NCBI GenBank assembly: GCA_963524305.1
Contig: CAURGH010000009.1
Span: forward strand, 12,922-76,921
Source of the DNA: JABCPH02 sp963524305
GTDB lineage: Bacteria; Fusobacteriota; Fusobacteriia; Fusobacteriales; Leptotrichiaceae
Direction of reading: 5' to 3'
Length of the DNA: 64,000 nt
The position numbers and the translations under genes are program-made. Shown here piece after piece: positions 16,350 through 25,341 of this stretch (position 1 is the first letter of the stretch; the number at the start of each line of letters is the position of its first letter). Under the pieces are notes generated by a model. It was not told the DNA's origin. It was given only the letters and a program-made list of their open reading frames with translations, and made no database searches.

Positions 16350-17801
16350 TTATTTTTTCAATTCTTTCAAAGCCTCTTTTTGGATTGGTGTCAACGAAGC
16401 ATAAAATTCTTCCTCGTAATCTCCCAACCCAGCTGGATAATCTCCATTAAAACATTCCATGCAAAGTCCTGTATATGGTGCATCAAAATTTAGTCCAATC
16501 GAATCAATTAATCCGTCAATACTCAAGAAAGCCAATGAATCTGCACCAATGTAATCTCTCACTTCTTCAACAGTTTTATTTGCTGAAATCAATTCTGATG
16601 AATTTGACACATCAATTCCATAAAAAATAGGAAACTTGAATTCTGGTGATGCAATTCTTACATGAACTTCTTTTGCTCCAGCTTCCTTCAATAACTGAAC
16701 AATACGGCTTGAAGTAGTTCCACGAACTATTGAATCATCAATCATAACTACAACTTTGTCTTTTACGACACCTTTTACAGCAGAAAGTTTCATTCTAACA
16801 CCTTGTTCTCTAAGTTCCTGAGTTGGCTGAATAAATGTTCTCGCTACATATTGGTTTTTGATTAATCCCATTTCATAAGGTTTCCCGCTCTCTTCTGCAT
16901 AACCACTTGCTGCTGACAATGACGAGTTTGGAACTCCAATTATAATATCTGCATTTTCAACAGGTGCTTCCTTTGCCAATCTTCTTCCACATCTTTTACG
17001 AGCCGAATGTACATTTACTCCTGAAATATCTGAATCAGGTCTTGCAAAATACACATATTCCATAGCTGCAATCGCAGTCGATGTATTTTCTGTATACTTT
17101 TCAATTCTGTATCCATCTTTATCAATAATTACAACTTCTCCAGATCTAATATTTCTAACAAATTCCGCTCCAACAATTTCCAACGCACAAGTTTCACTCG
17201 CCAAAATATATGCTCCATTTTTTGTTTTTCCTAAAATTAAAGGACGAAATTCAAAAGGGTCAACTGCACCGTACAATTCTGTTTGAGTTTGAACTAAGAA
17301 AGAAAATCCACCTTTTACTTGTCTTAACGCATCTTTCAATTGACTCAAAAAATCTTTTTCTTTACTTCTTCTAATCAAATGAACCAACACTTCTGTATCT
17401 GATGTAGAATGAAAAATTGCACCATGTTTTTCTAATTCTCTTTTTAATTTTTTCGCATTAATCAAATTTCCGTTGTGTGCTAAAGCGATACTTCCGTCAA
17501 AAAATTGGAATAAAAATGGCTGAATATTACGACTGCTACTACTTCCAGAAGTCGCATATCTAACATGCCCAATTGCACAATTTCCTTGTAAACGGTTAAA
17601 AATTCTATCATCATTAAATACTTCCGACACAAGTCCAGGCCCACGATGACCATTCACACGCTTACCGTCACTTACTACAATTCCTGCTGCTTCTTGTCCT
17701 CTATGTTGCAAACTATGTAATCCATAATAAGTAAGTCTTGCTGCTTCGTGATGTCCAAAAACTCCAAAAACTCCACATTCTTCATTCAAGCTCTTAATCA
17801 T
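16350..17801 (-). CDS. purF: Amidophosphoribosyltransferase
   Basis: The 483-aa enzyme commits PRPP and glutamine to purine synthesis. A short N-terminal propeptide (MIKSLNEE) precedes the nucleophile Cys9 (CGVFGVFG) of the glutamine domain; HNGNLINA and the C-terminal PRPP motif VVMIDDSIVRGTTS are present. It belongs to the Bacillus-like branch and keeps the CxxC (LCMECF) near the C-terminus. However, the positions that hold the other two [4Fe-4S] ligands in B. subtilis are Ala (IAAMEYVYFARPDS) and Ile (FPIFYGID), so the classical cluster is probably absent or altered. That comparison rests on my recall of the B. subtilis sequence. Confidence 0.98.
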   Translation of the reverse strand: MIKSLNEECGVFGVFGHHEAARLTYYGLHSLQHRGQEAAGIVVSDGKRVNGHRGPGLVSEVFNDDRIFNRLQGNCAIGHVRYATSGSSSSRNIQPFLFQFFDGSIALAHNGNLINAKKLKRELEKHGAIFHSTSDTEVLVHLIRRSKEKDFLSQLKDALRQVKGGFSFLVQTQTELYGAVDPFEFRPLILGKTKNGAYILASETCALEIVGAEFVRNIRSGEVVIIDKDGYRIEKYTENTSTAIAAMEYVYFARPDSDISGVNVHSARKRCGRRLAKEAPVENADIIIGVPNSSLSAASGYAEESGKPYEMGLIKNQYVARTFIQPTQELREQGVRMKLSAVKGVVKDKVVVMIDDSIVRGTTSSRIVQLLKEAGAKEVHVRIASPEFKFPIFYGIDVSNSSELISANKTVEEVRDYIGADSLAFLSIDGLIDSIGLNFDAPYTGLCMECFNGDYPAGLGDYEEEFYASLTPIQKEALKELKK

Positions 17802-17876
17802 TTGTAGTTTTCCTCCATTTTTGTTATAAACAGTTTAGTTTATACTTTATCAATATTTTTTATTTTATTTAAATGA

Positions 17877-17896
17877 CAAGGGGTCAAGACCCCTTG
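17877..17896. repeat. Palindromic intergenic repeat, copy 1
   Basis: CAAGGGGTCAAGACCCCTTG, a perfect 9-bp inverted repeat with a 2-base centre, lies in the purC-purF gap and is preceded by TGA. Related copies lie at 44970 and 52570, each between genes. Confidence 0.7.
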
Positions 17897-17930
17897 CTAA
17901 TATGTGATTTCAGAAATTTATTTTTTTAAT

Positions 17931-18647
17931 TTATTTTAAAACTTCTTCCATACGACGAAGAACTTCACGATAAGCACCCATTACATCTCCTAAATCTTGT
18001 CTAAATCTATCTTTATCCAATTTTTTAAGTGTATCTTTATCCCAAAGTCTCATTGAATCTGGACTAATTTCATCTGCAAGTAAAATATTTCCATCTTTAT
18101 CTCTTCCAAACTCAATTTTATAATCTACTAAAATCAAGTTCATTTTATCAAATAATGCAGATAACAAATCATTAATTAAGAAAGTTTGTTTTTTAATTTC
18201 AGCCAATTCTTCTTCAGTAACCAATTCTAGTGCTAAAGCATGATCATCATTTAATAATGGATCTCCTAAATCATCATCTTTGTATGATAATTCAAAAGTT
18301 GGTTTTTTAAAGATTTTTCCTTCTTCAGCTGCATATCTTTTTACAAAACTTCCAGTTGCTCTATTTCTAATAATTACTTCCAAAGGCACAATTTCCACTT
18401 TTTTACAAAGTTGTTCTCTTTCATTTAAAGTTTTAATCCAGTGAGTTTTTACACCATGTTTAATCAAATATCCATAAAGTAATGTAGAAATTTTATTATT
18501 CAAAATTCCTTTATCTTCCAATTGATCTTTTTTTACTCCATTAAATGCAGTCGCATCATCTTTAAAATACATAATTATTTCATCCGCATTATCTGTTGCA
18601 AAAATTGATTTTGCTTTTCCTTCATAAATTTGTTCTCTTTTTTCCAT
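17931..18647 (-). CDS. purC: SAICAR synthetase
   Basis: The 238-aa enzyme joins CAIR and aspartate with ATP. Signature segments are YEGKAKSIFATDN at the N-terminus, PLEVIIRNRATGSFVKRY (about 92-110), DYKIEFGRDKDGNILLADEI (about 175-195) and SPDSMRLWD (SAICAR synthetase signature 2). AGGAGG lies upstream of the ATG. Length is normal for bacterial PurC. Confidence 0.98.
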   Translation of the reverse strand: MEKREQIYEGKAKSIFATDNADEIIMYFKDDATAFNGVKKDQLEDKGILNNKISTLLYGYLIKHGVKTHWIKTLNEREQLCKKVEIVPLEVIIRNRATGSFVKRYAAEEGKIFKKPTFELSYKDDDLGDPLLNDDHALALELVTEEELAEIKKQTFLINDLLSALFDKMNLILVDYKIEFGRDKDGNILLADEISPDSMRLWDKDTLKKLDKDRFRQDLGDVMGAYREVLRRMEEVLK

Positions 18648-18699
18648 TTTTATTTCCTCCTATTTTTATTTTATAGTATTTAAAAAATTATCTTATTTA

Positions 18700-19440
18700 T
18701 TATCTTAGTTTATCAAGAAAACCTTGTACTATCTGAATAATTGCTAAAACTACCCCTATAGTCGTAAATATCATATTCCATTTTTCACTTCTTTTTGCTT
18801 CTTCCTCTTTTTCCCTTTCTCGTTTTCTTTCTAACTGATAATTAACAATGTCTCTTATTAGTGAAATCGTTTTTTCTAACTCTTTAAGTTGTTCATTGAC
18901 ATTAAGTTTCTCCATCAATTCCAAAGTTTTTTCTGCTTTTTTTCTATTTTCTAACATTGGAAATTCATAATACATTTTTGCATAAAATAATGTTATTTCT
19001 TGCATAATTTTTTCTACTTTTTTTAGACCTTCTTCAGAATATTCATTGTATAATTTTTGTATATCCAACGAGGCTATTTTTTCTTGAAAATATTTTGTTA
19101 TACAATAATAATAAAATGGTATAACTTTTGCAATTATTTCTAATTTTTTTGTATTAACTTTTACATCATCATTTTCTCCAACTGGAAATTCATCATCAAC
19201 TTTAATACGTGTAATTTTATTTTCACTTAATTTAAAATAATAAAAATAATATTTAGCATTTTTAAAAGGCACACTAACAGTTATACTATCTCTCAAATTA
19301 GGCTTTAATGCATTTTGTCCACAAACTCTATAATCATTATTAATGTAATTTTTTTCTTTACATTCATTTAATTCTTTTTCACTTAAAAAGATTTCACCAG
19401 TAATACTCAAATTTTCATATTTTTCATATTTTTGAGACAT
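18700..19440 (-). CDS. Hypothetical coiled-coil, C-terminally anchored protein in the purine operon
   Basis: Not recognised. The 246-aa protein has no signal peptide. The N-terminal about 110 residues are mixed and contain Tyr-rich YYFYYFKLSENK. Residues about 120-215 are helical and charged (coiled coil, ending RKREREKEEEAKR). A single hydrophobic helix, MIFTTIGVVLAIIQIVQGF, lies at the extreme C-terminus, as in tail-anchored proteins. It lies 12 bases after purE and 52 before purC, so it is co-transcribed with the pathway genes although no such protein is part of it. Confidence 0.75.
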   Translation of the reverse strand: MSQKYEKYENLSITGEIFLSEKELNECKEKNYINNDYRVCGQNALKPNLRDSITVSVPFKNAKYYFYYFKLSENKITRIKVDDEFPVGENDDVKVNTKKLEIIAKVIPFYYYCITKYFQEKIASLDIQKLYNEYSEEGLKKVEKIMQEITLFYAKMYYEFPMLENRKKAEKTLELMEKLNVNEQLKELEKTISLIRDIVNYQLERKREREKEEEAKRSEKWNMIFTTIGVVLAIIQIVQGFLDKLR

Positions 19441-19452
19441 TATTTTTCTCCT

Positions 19453-19932
19453 TTATAGCTCAACTTTCTTATCATTATCAGCAATAAATTTAGCTTTCAT
19501 TTCTTTTCTAAATGTAACCAATTTTTCTCTAATTTCAGGATATTTTATTGCAAGAATTTGTACTGCCAACATTCCTGAATTGTATGAATTATTAATTCCA
19601 ACAGTTGCTACTGGAATAGATTTTGGCATTTGAACAATCGAATAAAGTGCGTCTAATCCTTCAAGCGCTCCATTTAAAGGCACTCCAACTACTGGCAGTA
19701 TTGTTTTTGAAGCAATAACTCCAGGTAAATGTGCCGCAAGTCCAGCTCCAGCAATAATCACTTCTGCACCTCTTTTTTCAACATCAGCCAAAACTTCTTC
19801 CAATTTTTCAGGAACTCTGTGAGCCGACAATACATAAGCCTCAAACTCAATCCCAAATTCTCTCAAGCAATTTGCTGCACCTCTCATTTTGTCAGTATCT
19901 GACTGACTTCCAAAAAATATTGCTACTTTCAT
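19453..19932 (-). CDS. purE: N5-CAIR mutase or AIR carboxylase
   Basis: The 159-aa protein has the PurE motifs FFGSQSDTDKM (N-terminal phosphate loop), SAHRVPEKL (catalytic His), GAGLAAHLPGVIA and GLDALYSIVQMP. No purK lies in the operon. Together with GLDALYS and ATVGINN this leans toward a class II enzyme that uses CO2 and AIR directly, but this is inference and purK could be elsewhere. It lies between purL and the tail-anchored protein gene. Confidence 0.96.
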   Translation of the reverse strand: MKVAIFFGSQSDTDKMRGAANCLREFGIEFEAYVLSAHRVPEKLEEVLADVEKRGAEVIIAGAGLAAHLPGVIASKTILPVVGVPLNGALEGLDALYSIVQMPKSIPVATVGINNSYNSGMLAVQILAIKYPEIREKLVTFRKEMKAKFIADNDKKVEL

Positions 19933-19952
19933 TTTTTATTTTCTCCTTTTCC

Positions 19953-22900
19953 CTATTTAAAAAATTTAATTCCATTTCTAAAGATATTTTGTTCTTTATC
20001 TCCATAAATATTTTTATAAACATTTTTACCTTTTCTTTCAGAATGTCCCATTTTACCAAAAATTCTACCATTATATGCCAACATTCCTTCAATCGCATAA
20101 TAAGAACCATTTGGATTAAATTGTGAATCCATTGTCGAATTTCCATCCAAATCAACATATTTAGTTGCAATTTGATTATTTTTAAATAATTTTTTATATT
20201 CTTCTTCTGTAATAACAATTCTTCCTTCTCCGTGAGAAATTGCTACTGAATGAATATCTCCTTCTTTCATATTAGCTAACCAAGGTGAATTATTTGTAAT
20301 AATTTTTGTTTGCACAATTTTCGACATATGTTTGTCAATTGTATTAAATGTCAATGTTGGCGAAGTTTCACTTAATTCACGAATTTCTCCATAAGGTAAC
20401 AATCCTGATTTAATCAACGCTTGGAATCCATTACAAATTCCTAAAATTAATCCATCTCTCTTCAGTAGATTTTCCACTGCTTCTTTAACTTTTTTATTCT
20501 TCAATACAGCAACCATAAATTTAGCCGATCCATCTGGTTCATCTCCCGCACTAAATCCACCAGGCAACATCAAAATTTGCGAATTATTAATTTCTTTAAC
20601 AAAATTATCAATTGAACTTAAAATATTGCTATGTGACAAGTTATTAAATACACCTATTTTCGCAAGTCCACCTTCTCTATTAAACGCTCTTTCCAAGTCA
20701 TATTCTGAGTTTGTTCCAGGGAATACCGGAATAAATACTCTTGGTTTCGCATAAGCGTTTGAAATATTGCTAATTATATTTTCATGCTCAATTTTTTCAA
20801 TTTTCTCGTATTCAACACCTTTACAATGTGCAATTCTATGTTCTTCTGCCACTTCTTTCTTAGTTGGGAACACTTTTTCAAGCGGTTTTTCCCATTCAGC
20901 AATCAATTCATCTAAATCCATCACTGTATCATTATTTATAACAATTTTTGCTTCTTCAGTAACTTTTCCTAACAATGTAGCATTTTTATAATCAATTCTT
21001 TCAGAAGTTTCAATTATAAATGCTCCATAATTAACTTTAAACCATTCATTTTCTGTATTTTCAGCAAAGTTTACATTCACACCTAACTTATTACCAAATG
21101 TCATTTTTGCTATACTTTCAGCAATTCCACCATTTTTAACAGCTACTGATGCAACAATTTTCTTATCTTTAATATTTTTTTCGATGAAATCAAAGTTTTC
21201 TTTCAATTCTTTCAAGTCTGGTAAGTCATTTTCATCTAATTTAGTTGTAATTAAGTAGATATTATCTCCCGCTTTTTTAAATTCACTCGAAACAACATCT
21301 TCAGCATTTACAACACTTACAGCAAACGAAACTAATGTTGGCGGAACTGAAATATCATTAAATGTTCCACTCATCGAATCTTTTCCACCAATTGAAGGCA
21401 ATCCAAATTCTTTTTGAATATGCAATGCTCCCAATAATGCCGATAATGGTCTTCCCCATTTTTTAGCGTCATTTCCTAGTCTTTCAAAATATTCTTGAAA
21501 TGTAAATCTTACATTTTTATAATTTCCTCCAGCTGCCACAACTTTAGCCAAAGATTCAATTACCGCATAAGCTCCTCCGTGGAATGGAATTTGTTTTGCA
21601 ATGTAAGGATTGTATCCATATCCAACCATTGATGCAACATCTGTTTCAGCATTTATCACTGACACTTTTTGTACAGAAACTTCAGCTGGCGTTAATTGAT
21701 ATTTACCACCAAACGGCATCAATACTGTACTTGCTCCAATTGTTGAATCAAAAGTTTCAACTAATCCTCTTTGAGAAGTTACATTCAAATCTTTCAAGTT
21801 ATTAATAAATTTTTCTTTAAATGTATTTCCAGCAATTTCTCTATCCAATACTAATTTATTAGAATTTTCAATTTCAATATTGATATTTGAAGATGCTCCG
21901 TTTGTATTCAAGAAATCTCTCGAAATATCAACAATTTTTTCTCCATTGTAAGTCATAACCAATCTGTTAGAATCATTAATTTCAGCAACTTTGTAAGCCT
22001 CTAAGTTTTCTTCAGTCGCATACTCAACAAATTTATCTAAATCTTCTTTTTTAATTACAACAGCCATTCTTTCTTGTGATTCAGAAATTGCCAATTCAGT
22101 TCCAGTAAGTCCAATATACTTAACTCTAATTTCATTCAAGTCAATTACCAATCCGTCAGCAAGTTCTCCAATCGCAACTGAAACTCCTCCAGCACCGAAG
22201 TCGTTACATTTTTTAATCAATGTCGTAACATTTTTATTTCTAAATAATCTTTGAATTTTTCTTTCAGTAACTGCATTTCCTTTTTGAACTTCAGCACTTG
22301 ATTTTTCTGATGATTCTGTAGTATGTTCTTTAGATGAACCAGTAGCTCCACCAATCCCATCTCTTCCTGTTCTTCCACCTAAAAGTACTACGATATTTCC
22401 TGCATCAGGTTTTTCACGAATAATATTTTCAGCTGGTGCAGCTCCTACAACAAGTCCCAATTCCATTCTTTTCGCTTTATAACCTTCATCATAAATTTCA
22501 TTTACATGAGTTGTTGCAAGTCCAATTTGGTTTCCATAAGATGAAAATCCATGTGCAGCAGTTTTTGTAATAACTTTTTGAGGTAATTTACCTTTTATCG
22601 TATCTTCAATTCTTTCAGTCGGATCCCCAGCTCCACTTATTCTAACCGCTTGATAAATGAAAGTTCTTCCTGATAATGGATCTCTAATTGCTCCACCTAT
22701 ACAAGTTGCAGCTCCTCCAAATGGCTCAATTTCTGTTGGGTGGTTATGAGTTTCGTTTTTGAATTGTAAAATCCATTTTTCTTCTTTTATATCAGTTTCT
22801 CCATTTTCATTAATTCTTTCTACAGGCACATCAATATAAATCGAACAGGCATTAATTTCATCAGAAACTTCTAAATCAGGAAGCGATCCATTTTTTCTTT

Positions 22901-23771
22901 GTTCTTTTCCAAAAACAGTTGCCAAATCCATTAAAGTCATTGGTCTTTTGGCTTCTCTTTCCTCATAAACATATTTTCTGCTTTCAACATATTCATTTAT
23001 CGCTTTATTAAATAAATCTCTATAAACTTCATTTTCGACTTTTATATCATCAATAATTGTTTCAAAAGTAGTATGTCTACAGTGATCAGACCAGTAAGTA
23101 TCAAGCACTCTTATTTCAGTTTCTGTCGGATTTCTCTTTTCTTCAGTTTTAAAATATTCCTGAATGAACAGCAAATCTTTTGCAGTCATCGCTAATTCTA
23201 AATCATTTCTCATTTTAATAATTTCCTCTTCAGTTTTTTGAGTAAATCCATCATAAACAATGACTTTATCTTTATTTGCAGTTTCTACATTTTCAGATAA
23301 AATATCTAGATTTTTCTCTCTTGCTTCTACATCATTTATATAATATTTTTTAACTTTTTCTAATTCTTCAGAAGAAATTTTCCCATATAAAATTATTAAT
23401 TTCCCACTTTTTACATTAATATTATTATCCTTATCAATTAATAAATTCACACATTGAATTGCAGAATCTGCTCTTTGATCATACTGACCTGGCAAAAACT
23501 CAACAGAGAAATACACATTTTCTTTGTCTTTTTCTTCTGCATCAAACACATCTTCCAATGATTTATACACATTATCCACATTTACTTCAGAAAATACAGT
23601 CTTTTCTAATTTTTCTAAATCACTTTCACTTAAATTGAATATGTCATAAATATTTAAAACTCTTATTCCTTTAAGTGAATTTAACTTAATATTTTCTTGC
23701 AAGTCACTCATTAAATTCTGAGTTTCTACTCTAAAATCTTCTTTCTTTTCAACAAAGATTCTATAATTCAT
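19953..23771 (-). CDS. purL: FGAM synthase, fused single-chain form
   Basis: The 1272-aa enzyme converts FGAR, glutamine and ATP to FGAM. The long form combines the synthetase domains (DTYWSDHCRHTTF about residue 195; FKNETHNHPTEIEPFGGAAT; GGRTGRDGIGGATGSS; later GGKDSMSGTF) with a C-terminal glutaminase (FPGTNSEYDLERAF, catalytic Cys in LGICNGFQALIKSG, His in SHGEGR). The start MNYRIFVEKK is chosen because AGGAGGAAG lies just upstream; an ATG 37 codons earlier overlaps leader DNA and lacks a site. It is the first enzyme gene of the operon, controlled through the upstream riboswitch region. Confidence 0.98.
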   Translation of the reverse strand: MNYRIFVEKKEDFRVETQNLMSDLQENIKLNSLKGIRVLNIYDIFNLSESDLEKLEKTVFSEVNVDNVYKSLEDVFDAEEKDKENVYFSVEFLPGQYDQRADSAIQCVNLLIDKDNNINVKSGKLIILYGKISSEELEKVKKYYINDVEAREKNLDILSENVETANKDKVIVYDGFTQKTEEEIIKMRNDLELAMTAKDLLFIQEYFKTEEKRNPTETEIRVLDTYWSDHCRHTTFETIIDDIKVENEVYRDLFNKAINEYVESRKYVYEEREAKRPMTLMDLATVFGKEQRKNGSLPDLEVSDEINACSIYIDVPVERINENGETDIKEEKWILQFKNETHNHPTEIEPFGGAATCIGGAIRDPLSGRTFIYQAVRISGAGDPTERIEDTIKGKLPQKVITKTAAHGFSSYGNQIGLATTHVNEIYDEGYKAKRMELGLVVGAAPAENIIREKPDAGNIVVLLGGRTGRDGIGGATGSSKEHTTESSEKSSAEVQKGNAVTERKIQRLFRNKNVTTLIKKCNDFGAGGVSVAIGELADGLVIDLNEIRVKYIGLTGTELAISESQERMAVVIKKEDLDKFVEYATEENLEAYKVAEINDSNRLVMTYNGEKIVDISRDFLNTNGASSNINIEIENSNKLVLDREIAGNTFKEKFINNLKDLNVTSQRGLVETFDSTIGASTVLMPFGGKYQLTPAEVSVQKVSVINAETDVASMVGYGYNPYIAKQIPFHGGAYAVIESLAKVVAAGGNYKNVRFTFQEYFERLGNDAKKWGRPLSALLGALHIQKEFGLPSIGGKDSMSGTFNDISVPPTLVSFAVSVVNAEDVVSSEFKKAGDNIYLITTKLDENDLPDLKELKENFDFIEKNIKDKKIVASVAVKNGGIAESIAKMTFGNKLGVNVNFAENTENEWFKVNYGAFIIETSERIDYKNATLLGKVTEEAKIVINNDTVMDLDELIAEWEKPLEKVFPTKKEVAEEHRIAHCKGVEYEKIEKIEHENIISNISNAYAKPRVFIPVFPGTNSEYDLERAFNREGGLAKIGVFNNLSHSNILSSIDNFVKEINNSQILMLPGGFSAGDEPDGSAKFMVAVLKNKKVKEAVENLLKRDGLILGICNGFQALIKSGLLPYGEIRELSETSPTLTFNTIDKHMSKIVQTKIITNNSPWLANMKEGDIHSVAISHGEGRIVITEEEYKKLFKNNQIATKYVDLDGNSTMDSQFNPNGSYYAIEGMLAYNGRIFGKMGHSERKGKNVYKNIYGDKEQNIFRNGIKFFK

Positions 23772-23862
23772 TTTCTTCCTCCTGATTTTTTGATATTGTA
23801 AATTAATTTTGATATAAAATAATCTAAGATAACTATATTTTAATTTTTTAACACAATTAAAA

Positions 23863-23901
23863 TAAAAAAAATCTAAGCACAAAAAATTGAGTACTTAGAT
23901 T
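23863..23901 (-). terminator. Terminator between the 60-aa ORF and purL, a possible attenuator
   Basis: On the minus strand AATCTAAGTAC pairs with GTGCTTAGATT (11 bp, one wobble), followed by an unbroken T run. The TAG stop of the 60-aa ORF lies in the downstream arm. Readthrough must occur for purL to be expressed from the riboswitch promoter, since no convincing promoter is seen between it and purL. Confidence 0.75.
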
Positions 23902-24055
23902 TATATCTATTATATTGATTATTATTTTCTTGAACATTTTTAATTCTTTGGATTGAATTTTTAACCGTATAAGACAAAGTAGACAAGCCGACAATTTGCT
24001 CATCATCAAAGGTAAATACAACAACCATCTTTTTAACTGTCATTGATTTTTTCAT
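23873..24055 (-). CDS. Small ORF (60 aa) in the purine leader
   Basis: ATG 24055 with GGAGGG 7 bases upstream starts a basic 60-aa protein (MKKSMTVKKMVVVFTFDDEQ, ending KYSIFCA). The upstream in-frame ATG at 24070 contains the SD itself and is rejected. No family is recognised, and there is no codon run typical of an amino-acid attenuator. Its last codons form the upstream arm of the terminator before purL, so ribosome position at its end would affect terminator folding. It may be a leader ORF or an independent small protein. Confidence 0.6.
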   Translation of the reverse strand: MKKSMTVKKMVVVFTFDDEQIVGLSTLSYTVKNSIQRIKNVQENNNQYNRYKSKYSIFCA

Positions 24056-24267
24056 GTTTCTTCCCTCCAAATAAAAATTTAATTTAATATTCTCCTATTA
24101 ATGCAACAATAATCTTTTAATTTTTCATATATTTCAATCAAAATTGAAAATTTATAAATCTAAAAATTCAATCTAAATATCTGAATACCAAAAGAACATT
24201 TAATTTTATTTCAAGCATAAAAATGAAATTTTAACACTTTTGGAATAAATTAAATTTTTTTACTTGC

Positions 24268-24332
24268 ACTTATAGTTAGCAATTTCAGGTTGCTTGTAGA
24301 AACTCTCTGCCTTATTCAAAGAATATATAAGT
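24268..24332 (-). promoter_or_regulatory. Purine riboswitch, guanine-type aptamer
   Basis: The minus strand from 24332 reads P1 ACTTATA, then P2 TCTTTG/CAGAGA with loop AATAAGG, the core GTTTCTAC, P3 AGCAA/TTGCT with loop CCTGAAA, AC, and P1' TATAAGT. The GG in loop 2 and CC in loop 3 allow the known kissing pairs. The base before TATAAGT that selects ligand is C (position 74 in xpt numbering), predicting guanine/hypoxanthine rather than adenine. It lies about 60 bases after the promoter and 213 bases before the 60-aa ORF. It should lower purine gene expression when guanine is plentiful. Confidence 0.93.
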
Positions 24333-24397
24333 TTAAGTCTGTCATTTAATTAATTTAAGTAAACTAAATAACATGAAGTATCTTTCTAGCTATAAAA

Positions 24398-24426
24398 AGT
24401 ATAACAAACTTTTCATATTTTTTCAA
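24398..24426 (-). promoter_or_regulatory. Promoter of the purine operon
   Basis: TTGAAA (24426-24421), 17-base spacer, TATACT (24403-24398) on the minus strand, placing the transcript start near 24391 with the aptamer close behind. The 24056-24267 stretch between aptamer and ORF holds a long imperfect hairpin (CCAAAAG ... CTTTTGG) without a T tract. Confidence 0.75.
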
Positions 24427-24489
24427 TAGAAAATGAAAAGTTTTTCGTAATTTTTCAAAATATAGCTATGAAAATCCAACTTTTTCTAA

Positions 24490-24516
24490 AGAAAAAACTA
24501 TCTCATTACGAGATAG
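24490..24516 (-). terminator. Terminator of the metA-nlpC operon
   Basis: CTATCTC, loop, GAGATAG, then T6 on the minus strand (stem 24498-24504/24510-24516). The TAA stop of the NlpC/P60 gene overlaps the loop. Confidence 0.85.
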
Positions 24517-25318
24517 CCTCCTGTGCTCTATTAACTCTAACACCGTATCTGAAATTTTTCCCCCAGTAAACATTTTCCAATGTAGAAATCACAACTCCTT
24601 TTGATGTTGAAGCGTTTAAAAACAATGAATTTCCTAAATAAACAGCTGTATGATTTCCACCACCATCTGGCTTGAAATAAACAATATCTCCTGGTTTTAA
24701 ATTTTGTCTGCTTACTTGTGTCCCAACTTTTATTTGACTTACAGTATTTCTTGGTAATTCATAATTAAAAGCCTCTCTGTAAACTCTTCTAGTGAAAGCC
24801 GAACAATCTATTCCATCTGCAGAATCTCCACCAAAAGCATATTTAGTTCCTTTCCAATGTCTGTAAGACTTTATTAATCTATTTTGAACAGCAACTTGTT
24901 TCTTTTGAGATGAACTTCCTCTACTCAAAATCATTTCTTGCTCATCTTTAATTTCTGATAATTTTTTTATAACTAAATCTGAATTAGGCATTGTCTTATC
25001 AACCAATCTTGAAATATTCATAACTCTTTCATTATCAATATCTTCTTCCACTTCCCTTCTAACATTATTAATATCTTCAATTCTTCTATTAGAATTTTCA
25101 CCCAAATCTATTTCTATAACTTCTGATTTACCTTTTTTTAAATGTGAAGTTTTATCATGTCTATTTTTATTATAATGATCATTATCACCATTACTAAGTG
25201 AATTTGCCGCCTCATCATTTGATGTATTTGATGTATTTGATTTATTATTTGTTTGCACCCCCGTACAACCAATTGCGAATAGCATACAAAATGTTGTAAA
25301 AACTGTTTTCTTTGCCAA
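24506..25318 (-). CDS. NlpC/P60 lipoprotein, probable cell-wall peptidase
   Basis: Start chosen at TTG 25318, preceded by GGGAGAG. The ATG nine codons earlier overlaps the dtd stop as ATGA but lies before that site. Lipoprotein signal AKKTVFTTFCMLFAIGC, a Ser/Asn-rich linker, a helical region (about 75-145), then the NlpC/P60 domain: YAFGGDSADGIDCSAF (Cys nucleophile), LKPGDIVYF and NHTAVYLG (His). Such enzymes cut gamma-D-Glu-diaminopimelate bonds in murein. It is the last gene of the operon. The full set of catalytic residues is visible except the third polar residue, not assigned here. Confidence 0.9.
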   Translation of the reverse strand: MAKKTVFTTFCMLFAIGCTGVQTNNKSNTSNTSNDEAANSLSNGDNDHYNKNRHDKTSHLKKGKSEVIEIDLGENSNRRIEDINNVRREVEEDIDNERVMNISRLVDKTMPNSDLVIKKLSEIKDEQEMILSRGSSSQKKQVAVQNRLIKSYRHWKGTKYAFGGDSADGIDCSAFTRRVYREAFNYELPRNTVSQIKVGTQVSRQNLKPGDIVYFKPDGGGNHTAVYLGNSLFLNASTSKGVVISTLENVYWGKNFRYGVRVNRAQEAIS

Positions 25319-25341
25319 TTTCTTCTCTCCCTTCTCCAATA

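Noticed and set aside
19892..20218. 108-aa ORF MLLQKKNIKNYLKI on the minus strand
   Set aside because: It lies inside purL in another frame and has no ribosome site.
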